The notes under the pieces: generated by a model
Database searches by the model: none
Told to the model about the DNA's origin: nothing
What the model saw: only the letters and a program-made list of their open reading frames with translations
Shown here: piece after piece, positions 1 to 9,700 of the stretch
How the letters are laid out: each line of letters opens with the position of its first letter
Position numbering within the stretch: the stretch's first letter is position 1
NCBI GenBank assembly: GCA_004369085.1
Contig: ML210495.1
Location: 1 to 20,972, forward strand
Length of the DNA stretch: 20,972 nucleotides
Direction: 5' to 3'
DNA from: Coprinopsis marcescibilis
Lineage: Eukaryota > Basidiomycota > Agaricomycetes > Agaricales > Psathyrellaceae
Program-made: the position numbers and the translations under genes

Positions 1-126
1 AAGTAGTGCTGTACTAAACTCTATATACCTTAGGCTAACCAGATCATGTGATTTTATTTGGTTATATTTGGTTTCTATAAACATAGTCACATGACTTTGC
101 TGAAATTGCTCAAAAAAAGCAAGTGC
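1..126. other. Left flank, unassigned AT-rich DNA
   Basis: AT-rich sequence with no supported reading frame and no similarity visible to the retrotransposon on its right. It does not contain the expected rest of the integrase or a recognisable 3' LTR, so either it is host DNA or the retrotransposon continues outside the window. Confidence 0.4.
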
Positions 127-324
127 AACAAAACCCTTCAAATGACTTACAGTTTTGTAGCATTTATAGCACCATCAATATTAATTTGATCCTCATCAAA
201 TTTGGCATGATGGTAGATCATATGATGGTCTGGCTTGCATAATATTTTCGAAATTTTAAATGTTTTATTTCTCATGCTATAAGGTGCCAAGTGTGAAAGT
301 GCAAAACACTTGAAGGGTTTTGTT
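127..324. mobile_element. Short non-autonomous element with terminal inverted repeats (MITE-like)
   Basis: The 15 bases at 127-141 (AACAAAACCCTTCAA) are the exact reverse complement of 310-324, and similarity extends a few more bases on both sides with mismatches. The roughly 200-bp segment between has no coding capacity and contains smaller inverted repeats, for example AAGTG/CACTT at 297-301 and 307-311. The right end falls exactly where the integrase frame of the Ty3 element stops resembling integrase, which fits insertion into, or a breakpoint within, the retrotransposon. No clear target-site duplication is visible, so the exact borders and the transposon superfamily are unknown. Confidence 0.5.
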
Positions 325-3270
325 GGCTACTGTATAAGTGAATTCCAACATAGGGAGGTGATCTTTCCAAGTTTCCGGATGGTTGACGCAATAAATCCCC
401 AAATACGTTTGAACTTCCTGGAGTCCTCGTTCGGAGTTTCCATCAGTTTGAGGATGGTAGGCAGTGGATAGTCGAGAGTTGATTCCTAGTCTCTTTAGAA
501 CTTCTCGATGTGATTTTGCAGCAAAATTAGGGCCTCGATCCGATATGATTCTTTCAGGGATTCCGAATCGTTTAAAGGTCGAATTGATAATCATTGTTGC
601 CGTTGTTTCCGCATCGACTTCTTTATTGCAAGGAGTAAAAATCACCCCCTTTGTAAGGCCTTGATCCACCTGGATTAAGATAGAATCGTATGTTGTCCCG
701 TTTTCTTCGACCAGTGGTAATCCTGACATAAGATCCATAGTAACAAATGCAAAAGGTCGATGTGATCCTGTTGATTTGTTTGGGATGAGAGTTGGTTTCA
801 ATGGTCGGCGATTGATTTTAAACTGTTGACAAACAGCGCATCCTTTGACGTAGTCTCGTACGGCTCCTCTTATGCCGGGGAACCAGTAGTTTTGGCTAAT
901 CTTGTAAAAGGTTTCGAGTTCGCCTGGGTGTCCCGCGAGAATCGAGTCGTGATGATCGCGTATAATTTGACGTCGAAGTTCTTGATTTTGGGGAATATAC
1001 ATTTTCCCACAAAAGAATAGTGCCGTTTTACCGTCTTTCGATTCTGTGTGCCAATCCGCCAGGTCTTTTCGAAGTTCGGTTGGAATGTCCTTGTCTTTTA
1101 AAAGATCTTGGATCTTATCTGCCATTCCAATGTCGAAGTTTTCCTCTGGTTGATCCAGGATACGTGCCAACAAGTCAACGTTCATCAAGTTCAGTTTGAC
1201 TTCTTTTGGGAATTGTTCTTCTGAAAGAAGGATCATGTCTTTGTTGTCATGATTGCCGTGTTCCGGAAGGTGATCCGGTCTTCGAGAGAGTGCGTCGGAT
1301 TGAACCATTTTACTTCCGGGCGTGTAGTTGAATCGATAGTTGAATTCCGTGAGGAATGTATACCATCTTGCCTGTCGTCGATTCAGTTTTCAGGTTTCCC
1401 GGAAGTAAGAGAGGTTTTTGTGGTCAGATAATACTTCAATCGGATGTTGAGCTCCCATCAGATAGTGTCGCCATTCGGTGAAGGCTCGAATAAGGGCCAG
1501 TAGTTCTCGGTCGTAGATTTCGTAATTGCGTTCGGTTGGGGTAAGAGTTTTTGATATAAAAGAGACCGGATGTCGGGCTCCGTTAGCATCACATTGGGTG
1601 AGAACGGCTCCAGTGGCGTATTTTGATGCGTCGCACTTGACCTGGAAAGGCTTTTCCAAATCGGGCATGATCAGGACGGGTTGTTCTGTAAATCGATTTT
1701 TCAACGTGTCGAATGCTGTTTGTCGTTGAGATGTCCATTCGAACGACACTCCTTTTTGAAGGAGTTCGTTCATTGATTTTGCCAATTCCGAATATCCGCG
1801 AATGAATCTTCGGTAAAAGTTTCCGAATCCTAAGAAGGATCGTACTTGTTTCACGGTTTTCGGAGCAGGCCAGTCTTGAATTCCAGCGACTTTCTTGGGG
1901 TCCATGGAAATCCGTCCTTCTTCGATGATCATGCCAAGGTATTCAATACGCATTTGGCAAAATTGACATTTTTCTGGCTTCAAATAAAGGTCGTTATCCT
2001 TTAGCACTTGAAGGGTTTTTCGCGTATATTCGATCATCTTTTCCTTGGTTTTGGTGAAGATGAGAATGTCGTCCATGTAGATAATGATGCAACGTCCTTC
2101 CATTTTGAGTTTGTCAAAAATGTGGTCCATCATTGCTTGAAATGTTGCCGGAGAGTTGCACATGCCGAAAAACATGACCGTTGGTTCGAATAGTCCTAAG
2201 TTCGTTTTGAATGCCGCTTTCCATTGATCACCATCTCTGATCCAAATGTTGTTGTATCCCCATCGCACGTCCAATTTAGTAAAGTACTTTGCTCCTTTTA
2301 GTTTGTCAAGGAGTTCGGTGATGAGTGGAAGTGGGTAGGCGTTTTTAATCGTCCATTCGTTGAGATAGCGATAGTCCTGACAGGTTCGAAGAGGGGTTTT
2401 TAATTTTCCATCTTCGACAATCTGTTTCTTCTTGACAAAGAAGAAAGGGGCGGCGTTCGGAGATTGTGAGGGTCGAATGTACATTTTGACAAGATTTTCC
2501 TGAATAAACTTTTCCAGTTCCTTTTGTTCGTCCAGGGTAAGGTTGTACGTTTTGAACGATTTAGGAATGAAACCGTCTTTTAGCTCGATTTTGTGATCCC
2601 AAGGTTTCGAGTCGGGGAATCGGTCGGCTTTCTTCTTGTCAAAAATATCCATATAGTCATGATATTCTTCCGGTATTCGTTGTTCCAAGGTGAGGGCTGA
2701 AGTGTCTTCAGCGACTGCAAGTTCTTGTGCAATAGTCGATTTGGCCCGAATCCAAATTGTACGAAGGTGTGGGTTTTCTTTTCCCTGGAAATCCCGTAAC
2801 AGGGCCGTGTCAATGTCTTCCTGGGTAGGGTCAAGTTGTTTCTTCGTTTTCTTGGTTCGAAGGTATTTAAGAAGAGCTTGGTTAATCTTCGAAAGTTCCT
2901 TCGTTTGCCAAGAGAGTGTTCCGTTTTTCCAATCGATTAAAGGATTCGTTTTTCGAAGCCAGGGTGCTCCAAGAATGATCTTTTCCTGTCCAAGACCAGT
3001 GACATAGAATCGTTCTTTGAAACGTCGTCCGTGAATCGTGATATGTGCATCCGCATAGAATCGAATGGTACCGTTTTTATTCAAGGTACCATCGACGTTT
3101 CGTGCGGGGATTGGGGTGGTGAGTCGAGTGAGGGGGATCTTTATTTTTCGTGCGTAGTTCTGATCAATAAATTGATCGTCAGCTCCGCAGTCGACAAGAG
3201 TGGTGTTTCCAACGTTTTCGGGTCCGTTCTTTCCAACGAATGACAATGTTGTGGGAAAAATCAAAGTCAT
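277..3270 (-). pseudogene. pol: Ty3/Gypsy pol (protease, RT, RNase H, integrase), broken
   Basis: Pol polyprotein of the retrotransposon. From the ATG at 3270: protease motif LVDCGADDQFID around residue 27 (Cys replaces the usual Ser/Thr after the catalytic Asp); reverse transcriptase with FTKLD near 334 and YMDD at 398-401; RNase H beginning KCDASKYATGAVL near 525. A TGA at 1392-1390 ends this frame inside the conserved RNase H to integrase linker. The same frame resumes directly (KLNRRQARW, then LSRRPD) into integrase, with the zinc-binding HHCC region (DHHDS, AGHPG, CAVCQQ) and the DDE core (TMDLMSG, ISDRGPNF, HPQTDGNSE). It ends early after FTYTVANK at about 330, with a few unrelated codons and a stop at 279-277. 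One nonsense codon, possibly CGA to TGA, plus 3' truncation make this copy non-autonomous. Confidence 0.9.
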
Positions 3271-3310
3271 ATTGGATGGATCGGCATATATGTAGGACAG
3301 ACCGTACTAT

Positions 3311-3346
3311 CTTAGGAGGTGCTACAGTTGGTATAGACCTCCTTAG
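3311..3346 (-). promoter_or_regulatory. Inverted repeat at the gag stop / gag-pol junction
   Basis: CTTAGGAGGT (3311-3320) and ACCTCCTTAG (3337-3346) pair over 10 bp with one mismatch around a 16-nt loop. The gag stop codon lies in one arm. In the element RNA this would be a hairpin exactly between gag and pol. A role in stop-restart or recoding is inference. Confidence 0.4.
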
Positions 3347-4362
3347 GCAAAACCCTCATTCTTCTCAAGCTCGTCTTGGAATTTCTCGCGTTCTTCGGGA
3401 TCCATATTGCTGAGGATCTGTTGGACAGATTTGTAGGCGGCGTTTCCGGTGTATTTCTTGTTTTCGTTGGTTCCAGAAGAGGAACCAGGTTTATTTCGGG
3501 GTTTCCACGTGGTTCGGGGTTTATTCCCGTCTTTCGGTTTCGAGGGGCATGCGTTTAAGGCGTGTCCTGCCTTGCGGCAGAAGAAGCACAACCCTTTTCG
3601 GATGCATTCCTCTCGTATGGTGTCTGTCATTTTGGGAAGTCGTGTGAAAGGTTTCTTCGTATTGAATGAGTCGATGTCCATTGGTACTCCGTAGTCTTCA
3701 TTTGCTTTGGGAGTTGTCCTTGCGAAGGATTGAATTCCTTTCTTCATGAGTTGAAGCATCCTTTGATCGTTGGATACTTCAATGACGGATTTGTACCAAG
3801 CTTGGAGATCGGTGGGTTTGGTGGCTCGATTCCAAACTTTCTCGAGTGTATTGTTGTCAAGGGTACTTCGAAAAATGTCTGTGATGATTCGATTGGCGGG
3901 GTCGGCAGGATCGGTAAGATCGGGACGATATTCGGTTTTGGCTAGTTTGTTTTTGAAAGTATTGACAAAGTCTTCGCCTGAGTCCTTCCAACTTTTCTTG
4001 AGGTTTTTGAGTTGTTGGAAAGCAATGTCTGCTCGTTCTTTTTCATAGAATGATGCATTGAGTCTCAGTCTAAAGTCTTTCCAAGTTCCCAGCGTAATTG
4101 TGTCGTCTCCTTGTGCTTCGTTGATGAAGGTCCGTTTCCAATCGGATGCTGTTCCTCCAACCATGTATGAAAGGGTGAACAGAATCTTTTTGTTGTCGGT
4201 CCATTCCGGGTTGGCAAGGATGTATAGGACGATTTCTTCCATCCATCCTTCGTATTTGTCTCGGCTGCCGTTGAATTCGGAGGGTTTTCGCATGCCTTTA
4301 ATCTCTTCATCTTTGTCTTTCTTGGTTGCAGTTCTTCGTACGGATGTTCCTTCTTCAGCCAT
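3343..4362 (-). CDS. gag: Ty3/Gypsy gag protein
   Basis: Structural capsid/nucleocapsid protein of the retrotransposon, about 339 aa from the first in-frame ATG at 4362 (MAEEGTSVRR). The central region around residues 30-220 (MRKPSEFNG, YEGWMEEI, ASDWKRTF, FRLRLNASFYE) has the look of retrotransposon gag capsid domains. A CCHC zinc knuckle (CFFCRKAGHALNAC) sits in the C-terminal third and is followed by basic residues, consistent with RNA packaging. The same frame stays open for 132 further codons upstream (to 4758) without an ATG, so the true N-terminus is uncertain. It ends at TAA 3345-3343, and pol begins 72 nt later in the same frame. Confidence 0.85.
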   Translation of the reverse strand: MAEEGTSVRRTATKKDKDEEIKGMRKPSEFNGSRDKYEGWMEEIVLYILANPEWTDNKKILFTLSYMVGGTASDWKRTFINEAQGDDTITLGTWKDFRLRLNASFYEKERADIAFQQLKNLKKSWKDSGEDFVNTFKNKLAKTEYRPDLTDPADPANRIITDIFRSTLDNNTLEKVWNRATKPTDLQAWYKSVIEVSNDQRMLQLMKKGIQSFARTTPKANEDYGVPMDIDSFNTKKPFTRLPKMTDTIREECIRKGLCFFCRKAGHALNACPSKPKDGNKPRTTWKPRNKPGSSSGTNENKKYTGNAAYKSVQQILSNMDPEEREKFQDELEKNEGFA

Positions 4363-4773
4363 AATTTCAGGTTGATAGTTTACGAATTGTTGTTCTTCCT
4401 CGTAGTTCTGTTGAGCAATTTCTTGTACTCGTTGCAATCTTTCGGTTTCTTGGTAACGTTCGAGAATCGTTTGTGATGGTTCAATGTTTAATTGAAATTG
4501 TTCCTGTTCAGGTGGGGTCTGCCCAGTTGGTTCTGTTTCAGTTTCGTCTTGTTCGTATGTTGGGTCAAATTCCCATCGTTGTTTTCCTTTGTCGGAGATC
4601 GATCGTTTAGTTGTTGATCGATCCGTATCTTTCGAGTATGGTGCAGATATTGTTGGTGGTTCTGCCGATCTTCTGGTTGGTCCGACGTTTCGAGTTTGTT
4701 CGTAGTTGGCCGTTTTGGCAATAGGTCCTCGTCTCGATCGACGAGGTTGTGTTTTGGATTAGTTTCGATCTTC

Positions 4774-5100
4774 TGTTACGACGCAAGGCAAGTAGTACGC
4801 CTTAGTCGTTGGTCGATAGTTGACGATAAGATCAAGACGATAGATCGTCGAGATGAACGAGTGGGTCGAGGAAGTCGAGACGATTGAGTTTCTAGAGGAT
4901 TCGAGTGAGACGATCCGTTGACGAGAAGACTAACAAAAGTCTTATTCGAGAACTATCGAATGAACAAAATAGAAACGAGATCGAAACTAATATACAACTA
5001 CCTATTAAGGTAGATATTTATACATACTTCTTATCTCTTATCGATATTATCGATAAGTTCCACCTGCTATCTTTCTATAAATAAGGAAAAAACTACTACA
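4774..5100 (-). repeat. Candidate 5' LTR of the Ty3 element
   Basis: The minus-strand segment starting at 5100 begins TGTAGTAG and could end ...GTAACA at 4774, the TG...CA ends expected of an LTR of about 327 bp. It contains a TATA-like TATAAATA (5022-5015) and two perfect palindromic motifs (4998-5013 and 5037-5057). It lies just upstream of the open frame leading into gag. The partner LTR is not in the window, and no obvious tRNA primer-binding site follows, so the inner border is a guess. Confidence 0.4.
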
Positions 5101-5115
5101 TCATATCCACGTGTC

Positions 5116-5304
5116 CGTTATCTCTCTAATAATATCCCCAAGCTCCGGTTTGACAGTTAGGGGTATCAATAGATTTGTTATCAAACATACCAAACTTCCG
5201 AAAGTATTCCATCTGTATCTCCAAATAATCTTCATCAGTAAGTTCCCGTTCATCGTCATGTTCCACCGTTGGAAGCGGTGTAACACGTTGCGTCCACTAC
5301 ATCT
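5116..5304 (-). pseudogene. Possible exon remnant abutting the LTR
   Basis: On the minus strand an open stretch follows a potential splice acceptor (GATGTAG) and reads acidic, protein-like sequence (VEHDDERELTDEDYLEI, then MEYFRKFGMFD) to a TAG just before the LTR. No family is recognised. It may be the edge of a gene or older transposon into which the Ty3 element inserted; it could also be chance. Confidence 0.22.
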
Positions 5305-5798
5305 GAAAGTTTCAAGCAATGTTCTCTTTCCAAAGGCAAGATCAAACAGAGTAGATAGACCTGTGCCTGTATATAAATGTGAACCCTGAGCTTTCTAATG
5401 CCAGTGGTGGCTCTACTCACTGTTGTAGTGGAAGTTACAGTAAGCTCAGAGGGGTTCCCATTGGCTGGTGCTTATTGACTCTAGACGCAAAAGTGCCGGT
5501 CGCTGAATCATAATTAGATTGTTGGATGTGTTGATGATTCAGGAACTGTCCCAGGCATTAAAATTGGTATCCAGGCTTGCACTGATAAGTACCCGAACCC
5601 AGTGCACCCAGCATTGCGGTTCAACTTGCAGCGGAAATGAATTAAAGGCCATTGCATGACATCTTTGCTGACGTGAAACTAGAGGTGACTTGCAGACCTA
5701 ATTTGAACTCATAGGCTAAATAGAAATTATAGAAGCTCTGCACCATTTCTAGATCCATCACCAAAACCTGGCTGGCATTTTCAAGCATTTTAAACTCT

Positions 5799-5848
5799 CA
5801 AAGACCTTTTCAGCGTTGAAAAGCTTTTCAACACTGAAAAGGTCTTTG
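5799..5848. repeat. 50-bp near-perfect palindrome without spacer
   Basis: The two 25-bp arms meet at a central AAGCTT (5821-5826) and pair at 24 of 25 positions, the exception being 5814/5833. It is intergenic, lies outside any supported gene, and could be a fold-back element remnant or a cruciform-forming site. Confidence 0.75.
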
Positions 5849-6728
5849 GGTTATTTAAAAATATGGCGGATTCTTTCTAAATCAGCAGGCATGTTTTAGA
5901 AACCAAAGGGTTACTTTAGAAAGCGGCGAAAAGCTTCAAAAAGATCCCCAGGTCTGGGGGTTTGTAAGCATTGATGGTGACGTCATGGCGCATCAAATCC
6001 AGCCCAGTCCTGGTAGGAGAGTGAGGTAGACAATGAAGACCGGATTCAGGAGGAGGCATATTTTGGGGTATCGGCTCAATGACTGCGGAACCCCAGCCGG
6101 TAGTGATTGAAGGGTCAGGGGTTTCTGAGAGTGAGAAAAAATCTGATGGCCTGACAAGTGGGATGGATGAGTCTGATGCAGATATTATTGAACAGTATGG
6201 TATATTGTAGATTAAATGTAACATGACTCTCTGGCATTCAAGTGTATTCTACTCTCTCATTTGCAAAAAACCTTGCTCCGCCTCCGATTAACCTGGATAA
6301 TTGAGCTAGGCTTACTTGAGACTTGGGAAGATGGTGCCCCTGCAGTCACCCTTTGTGCCAACACATCTTTTTCAGGCTTTTTGCATCCAAAAAAGCTTTA
6401 AAAAGATGCCCATTTTCGAAAAGATAATTAACTTTTTAAAAGGCCCAGATATCTTTTTGGGTGTTTACATACATGCCTGCATCTTTTCAAATAAGGGCTT
6501 TCTTTTCTAATTAGAGAAATTTGCGCCAAGAAACTCACCTTTTGCTGATGTCTGAAGGACGGACAACCGAAGAAATCTTTAGATGTCCACAGGGGCCGAA
6601 TGGAACTGGCCAAGGAATCCTGCCGACGGGAATTGCCGGCATGCCGGCGTGGACCATGATGTCGCTCGCGTCCTTGCGCAATCGGAACTAATTGGCGCGG
6701 TCACGGTCTCTCATTGTCCTCGACGCGC

Positions 6729-6735
6729 ATATATC
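6729..6735 (+). promoter_or_regulatory. TATA-like motif upstream of the SNF2 gene
   Basis: CATATAT about 55 nt before the predicted ATG at 6791, followed by a pyrimidine-rich leader (CTCCTGTTCTCC). The position is plausible for a core promoter with a short 5' UTR, but the motif is weak. Confidence 0.25.
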
Positions 6736-6790
6736 GGGTCAGTTTAATTCCCATGTCTCCTGTTCTCCATCTACCATCATCTATCTGAAC

Positions 6791-9700
6791 ATGAACCCTC
6801 AAGGTTCCTCAAATGGCGCTTCTGTTTCACGAAAAGCCAATGCATATGCGAAACGTGAGTATCTGTAGAGTTCGAGACTCGAGAGACCAGAGCTGACCGA
6901 ACACACGTTTTAGGTCATTCTGCATCGATATCAGCACCAATAGGTCCGTGAGACCGCTGTTTAGTCTCAATCAACCCACTAACACGCATTTCGACACAGA
7001 ATTCGACTCTGATTCTGAATTTGCGGCAGGTCCAGTTATCGAGCCCGTCAAAGAGAAACGCAAGAAGAAGACGAAGAAAGCGACAACACCAAGAGCAACA
7101 GCGGGCAGCAGCAAGGCTCTGTTCTTCTCCACGAACCGGAAGAAGGGTGAGATGCAATCAGCACTCATATTGTTCACACTAACACGCACGCAGCGTCACG
7201 GAGGGTTGCCTCATCGAGCGAGCACAACCCATTGCTCGAGTTTTTTGGTGAGAGAAATCACAACTATCGTGGTTGTTCTCGCATCTCATCTGTCACAGCT
7301 GGCGAAAGCATCGAGCTCCAGTCGGCCTCCGAAGGAGAAGACGATGTATTCGAGGAAAGGCCTGACCCTGGATCCGAAGCAGACGAGGATGGCGAGGACG
7401 ATGCTGACGTGTCTCGACTCTCTCAACCTCGAGCTCCTCCTGTCAAACCACCACTGGATGACTCGGCAACAGGTTCGTAGCACATCAACTAATTAAGCTT
7501 AATATCTAATTATAGACATACAGAGTCTGACTCGGAACCAGAACCGCAACCGGCTCTTAAACGTAAATCAAGATCGCCATCTGTTCAGCCATGCAAACGC
7601 CAAAAGATCATAGGCGACTCGGCTACCGAATCGGATCCGGAGCTCCCTGCTCAGGAGCCAGAAGGTACGTGTGTCGATTGTCTGTTGGCACACAGTTCTT
7701 TACAAGGACCGCAGACGATTCAGCTACTGAATCAGATCCAGTGGATGAGGTGCCCCTTCGAAAGCTCAGCCACACTAACGTCCCAGGAAAGCAAAAGGCT
7801 ACGCCAGAAGACGATGATTCCGCAACCGAGTCCGAGGGCTCAGACTACGATCACATACCCAAGAACGCGGTGATAGTAGGTGTCCATTTGCGTTGTCGAA
7901 CACCGTTTCTGATGCTGTCGTTGCAGGCACTGAATCCGAAGCCTGGATTTCCTCTCGTCCCTGGCCAACCAAAACTGGGCCCTCTGGTTTTGGACAAGGA
8001 GACAGGGATCGAGGTCCCTGAACCGCTATGCATCCACCTACGCGGATACCAGCGGGAAGGCGTGTCTTTCTTGTACAGACAGTACAAGGAGGGGCTCGGG
8101 GCTTTACTTGGGGACGATATGGGTCTTGTAAGTGCTTCATCACGATGCACACATATGGTTTCTCATTGCTCTCCAGGGCAAAACTATCCAAGTCATTGCG
8201 TTTCTCTCAGCGATCATGAAGAAGACAGGGACAGCGCTGGACGAGGGCCGCAGACACCACTACGTGTCGAATCTACAGGACGCTAGGTCGTGGAGAAAGA
8301 CTGGAAAGCTTCAGCCGGCGAATACGAAATGGCCGACGTGTCTGATTATCGCGCCGAGCACAGTTGTACATAATTGGGAGCGGGAATTTCAGACGGTTTG
8401 TGAATTGTTGTTGCGCTGATGTCGCTGTATAGCTCACATGACTGTCCAGTGGGGTTACTTTGAGGTTGGGATTTACACTGGGACTCCCAAGGATCGAGAA
8501 ACGACATTGAGAGATTTCAAGCTGGGTCGGTTAGACGTCCGTAAGTCGAGGGTTACGCTTTGTACACGTTCTGCAATCAATTCCTTTCCAGTGGTAACAT
8601 CATTCGATATCGCTCGCAAGGATATTGACCTTCTGGACGACCTTGCCTTGAGCTGCGTCATTGTGGACGAGGTACATCGCGTCAAGAATGATTCTTCCCA
8701 GATCACCAATGCGTTCCACCGGTTTGCTTGTACTGTCCGGATGGGGCTCACCGGCACGACCGTTCAAAACTCGTACAAGGAGATGTGGACAATTCTCGAT
8801 TGGACAAACCCCGGGAAGCTGGGGACGGCAAGACAGTGGAATGGGTATGTAGTAAAGCCGTTGACTGTTGGGCAGTCGTCCGCGGCGACTCCGGAGCAGA
8901 CTGTCAGAGCTGCGGTATGTACTAGTTTTACGCTGAATAGAGTGGGCTTCTGACAATCTCGTAGGCTGTAGCGCGGGTGTTGAAGGAAAAGTTGCTCCCC
9001 AAGTTCTTCCTGCGAAGGTAGGTTAGTAGGATCATATATCATGTGCTTGTGGTTCACAGTGTCTTTAGAACGAAGGATATTATTAGGGACCAGGTATGTA
9101 CTGTCTCTCGAGGGGTGAAGCGGGAGCTGACCCTGTTGTATATCAGCTTCCCAAAAAGACGGACCAGGTCGTCTTTTGCCCTTTGACGAGGGCCCAAATC
9201 TCCGCGTATAAAAACATTCTAGAGATGGAAGAAGTGCAGAACTTGATAAAGAGAGACCAACCGTGCGACTGTGGGTCGAGGAAATCGTAAGTGACGTTCT
9301 CATTTCCTTGGAAATTCACGAATCAATTCGCTTTTAGGAGCAAGACATGTTGTCATCCTTTTGAAGCAGCACACGTGTTCAAGTACATGTCTATCCTCAT
9401 CAAGCTCTCTAATCATCTTGTTCTTATTCTTCCTGGGGGTGAGCCGTTTATAAATTTAGGCCCTTCGTTGTGCGTCTCCTGACCCATTGGTTTTCTTCAG
9501 GCCCAAAGGATACTGCGGATCAGGTACTAATTTTCTTTCAATTTCGTCGTATAATGTTGATGGGTGGATCTAGACGGCGACCAATCGCGCCTTGGCTCGA
9601 GTTGCATTTCCAGACGGAAGAGTCCCAAAGTATGGGACTGCCATACTGGAAGAAGGTTTTTGCGGCAAGTGGGGGGTAAGCAGCACACTTCAACCCTCTA

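Larger units (their letters stand above)
325..5100 (-). mobile_element. Ty3/Gypsy LTR retrotransposon, 3'-truncated within the window
   Basis: Read on the minus strand the order is candidate 5' LTR, gag with a zinc knuckle, then pol with aspartic protease, reverse transcriptase, RNase H and integrase. Integrase placed last is the Ty3/Gypsy order. Gag and pol frames are almost intact, suggesting a fairly young insertion, but pol has an in-frame TGA at 1392-1390 and the integrase is cut near 324. The integrase C-terminal region (and a chromodomain, if the family has one), the polypurine tract and the 3' LTR are not present in the window. Confidence 0.85.
5101..6790. other. Gene-poor stretch between the retrotransposon and the SNF2 gene
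   Basis: No complete gene is supported. Contents: a coding-like minus-strand fragment at 5116-5304; a 50-bp palindrome at 5799-5848; a small inverted repeat CCCCAG/CTGGGG at 5946-5959; an isolated plus-strand open stretch of about 45 codons around 6045-6210 (GIGSMTAEPQPVV, ending EQYGIL) that may be a transposon or gene remnant; AT-rich sequence at 6380-6510; and the promoter and 5' leader of the SNF2 gene at the right end. Confidence 0.5.

Noticed and set aside
277..4437. Many plus-strand ORFs opposite gag and pol
   Set aside because: They are antisense shadows of the retrotransposon frames with no family motifs.
5916..6224. 102-codon minus-strand ORF
   Set aside because: No homology pattern; the opposite strand is at least as protein-like, and both are probably remnants.
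6376..6515. A second fold-back element (CCAAAAAAG / CTTTTTGG)
   Set aside because: Arms are short, AT-rich and imperfect; expected by chance in this composition.
7591..8286. A single 231-codon plus-strand ORF in the SNF2 gene
   Set aside because: It reads through introns 6-8; its only protein-like part is exon 8 of the SNF2 gene.
8764..9303. Long minus-strand ORF inside the SNF2 gene
   Set aside because: Shadow of coding exons and introns; low complexity, no motif.
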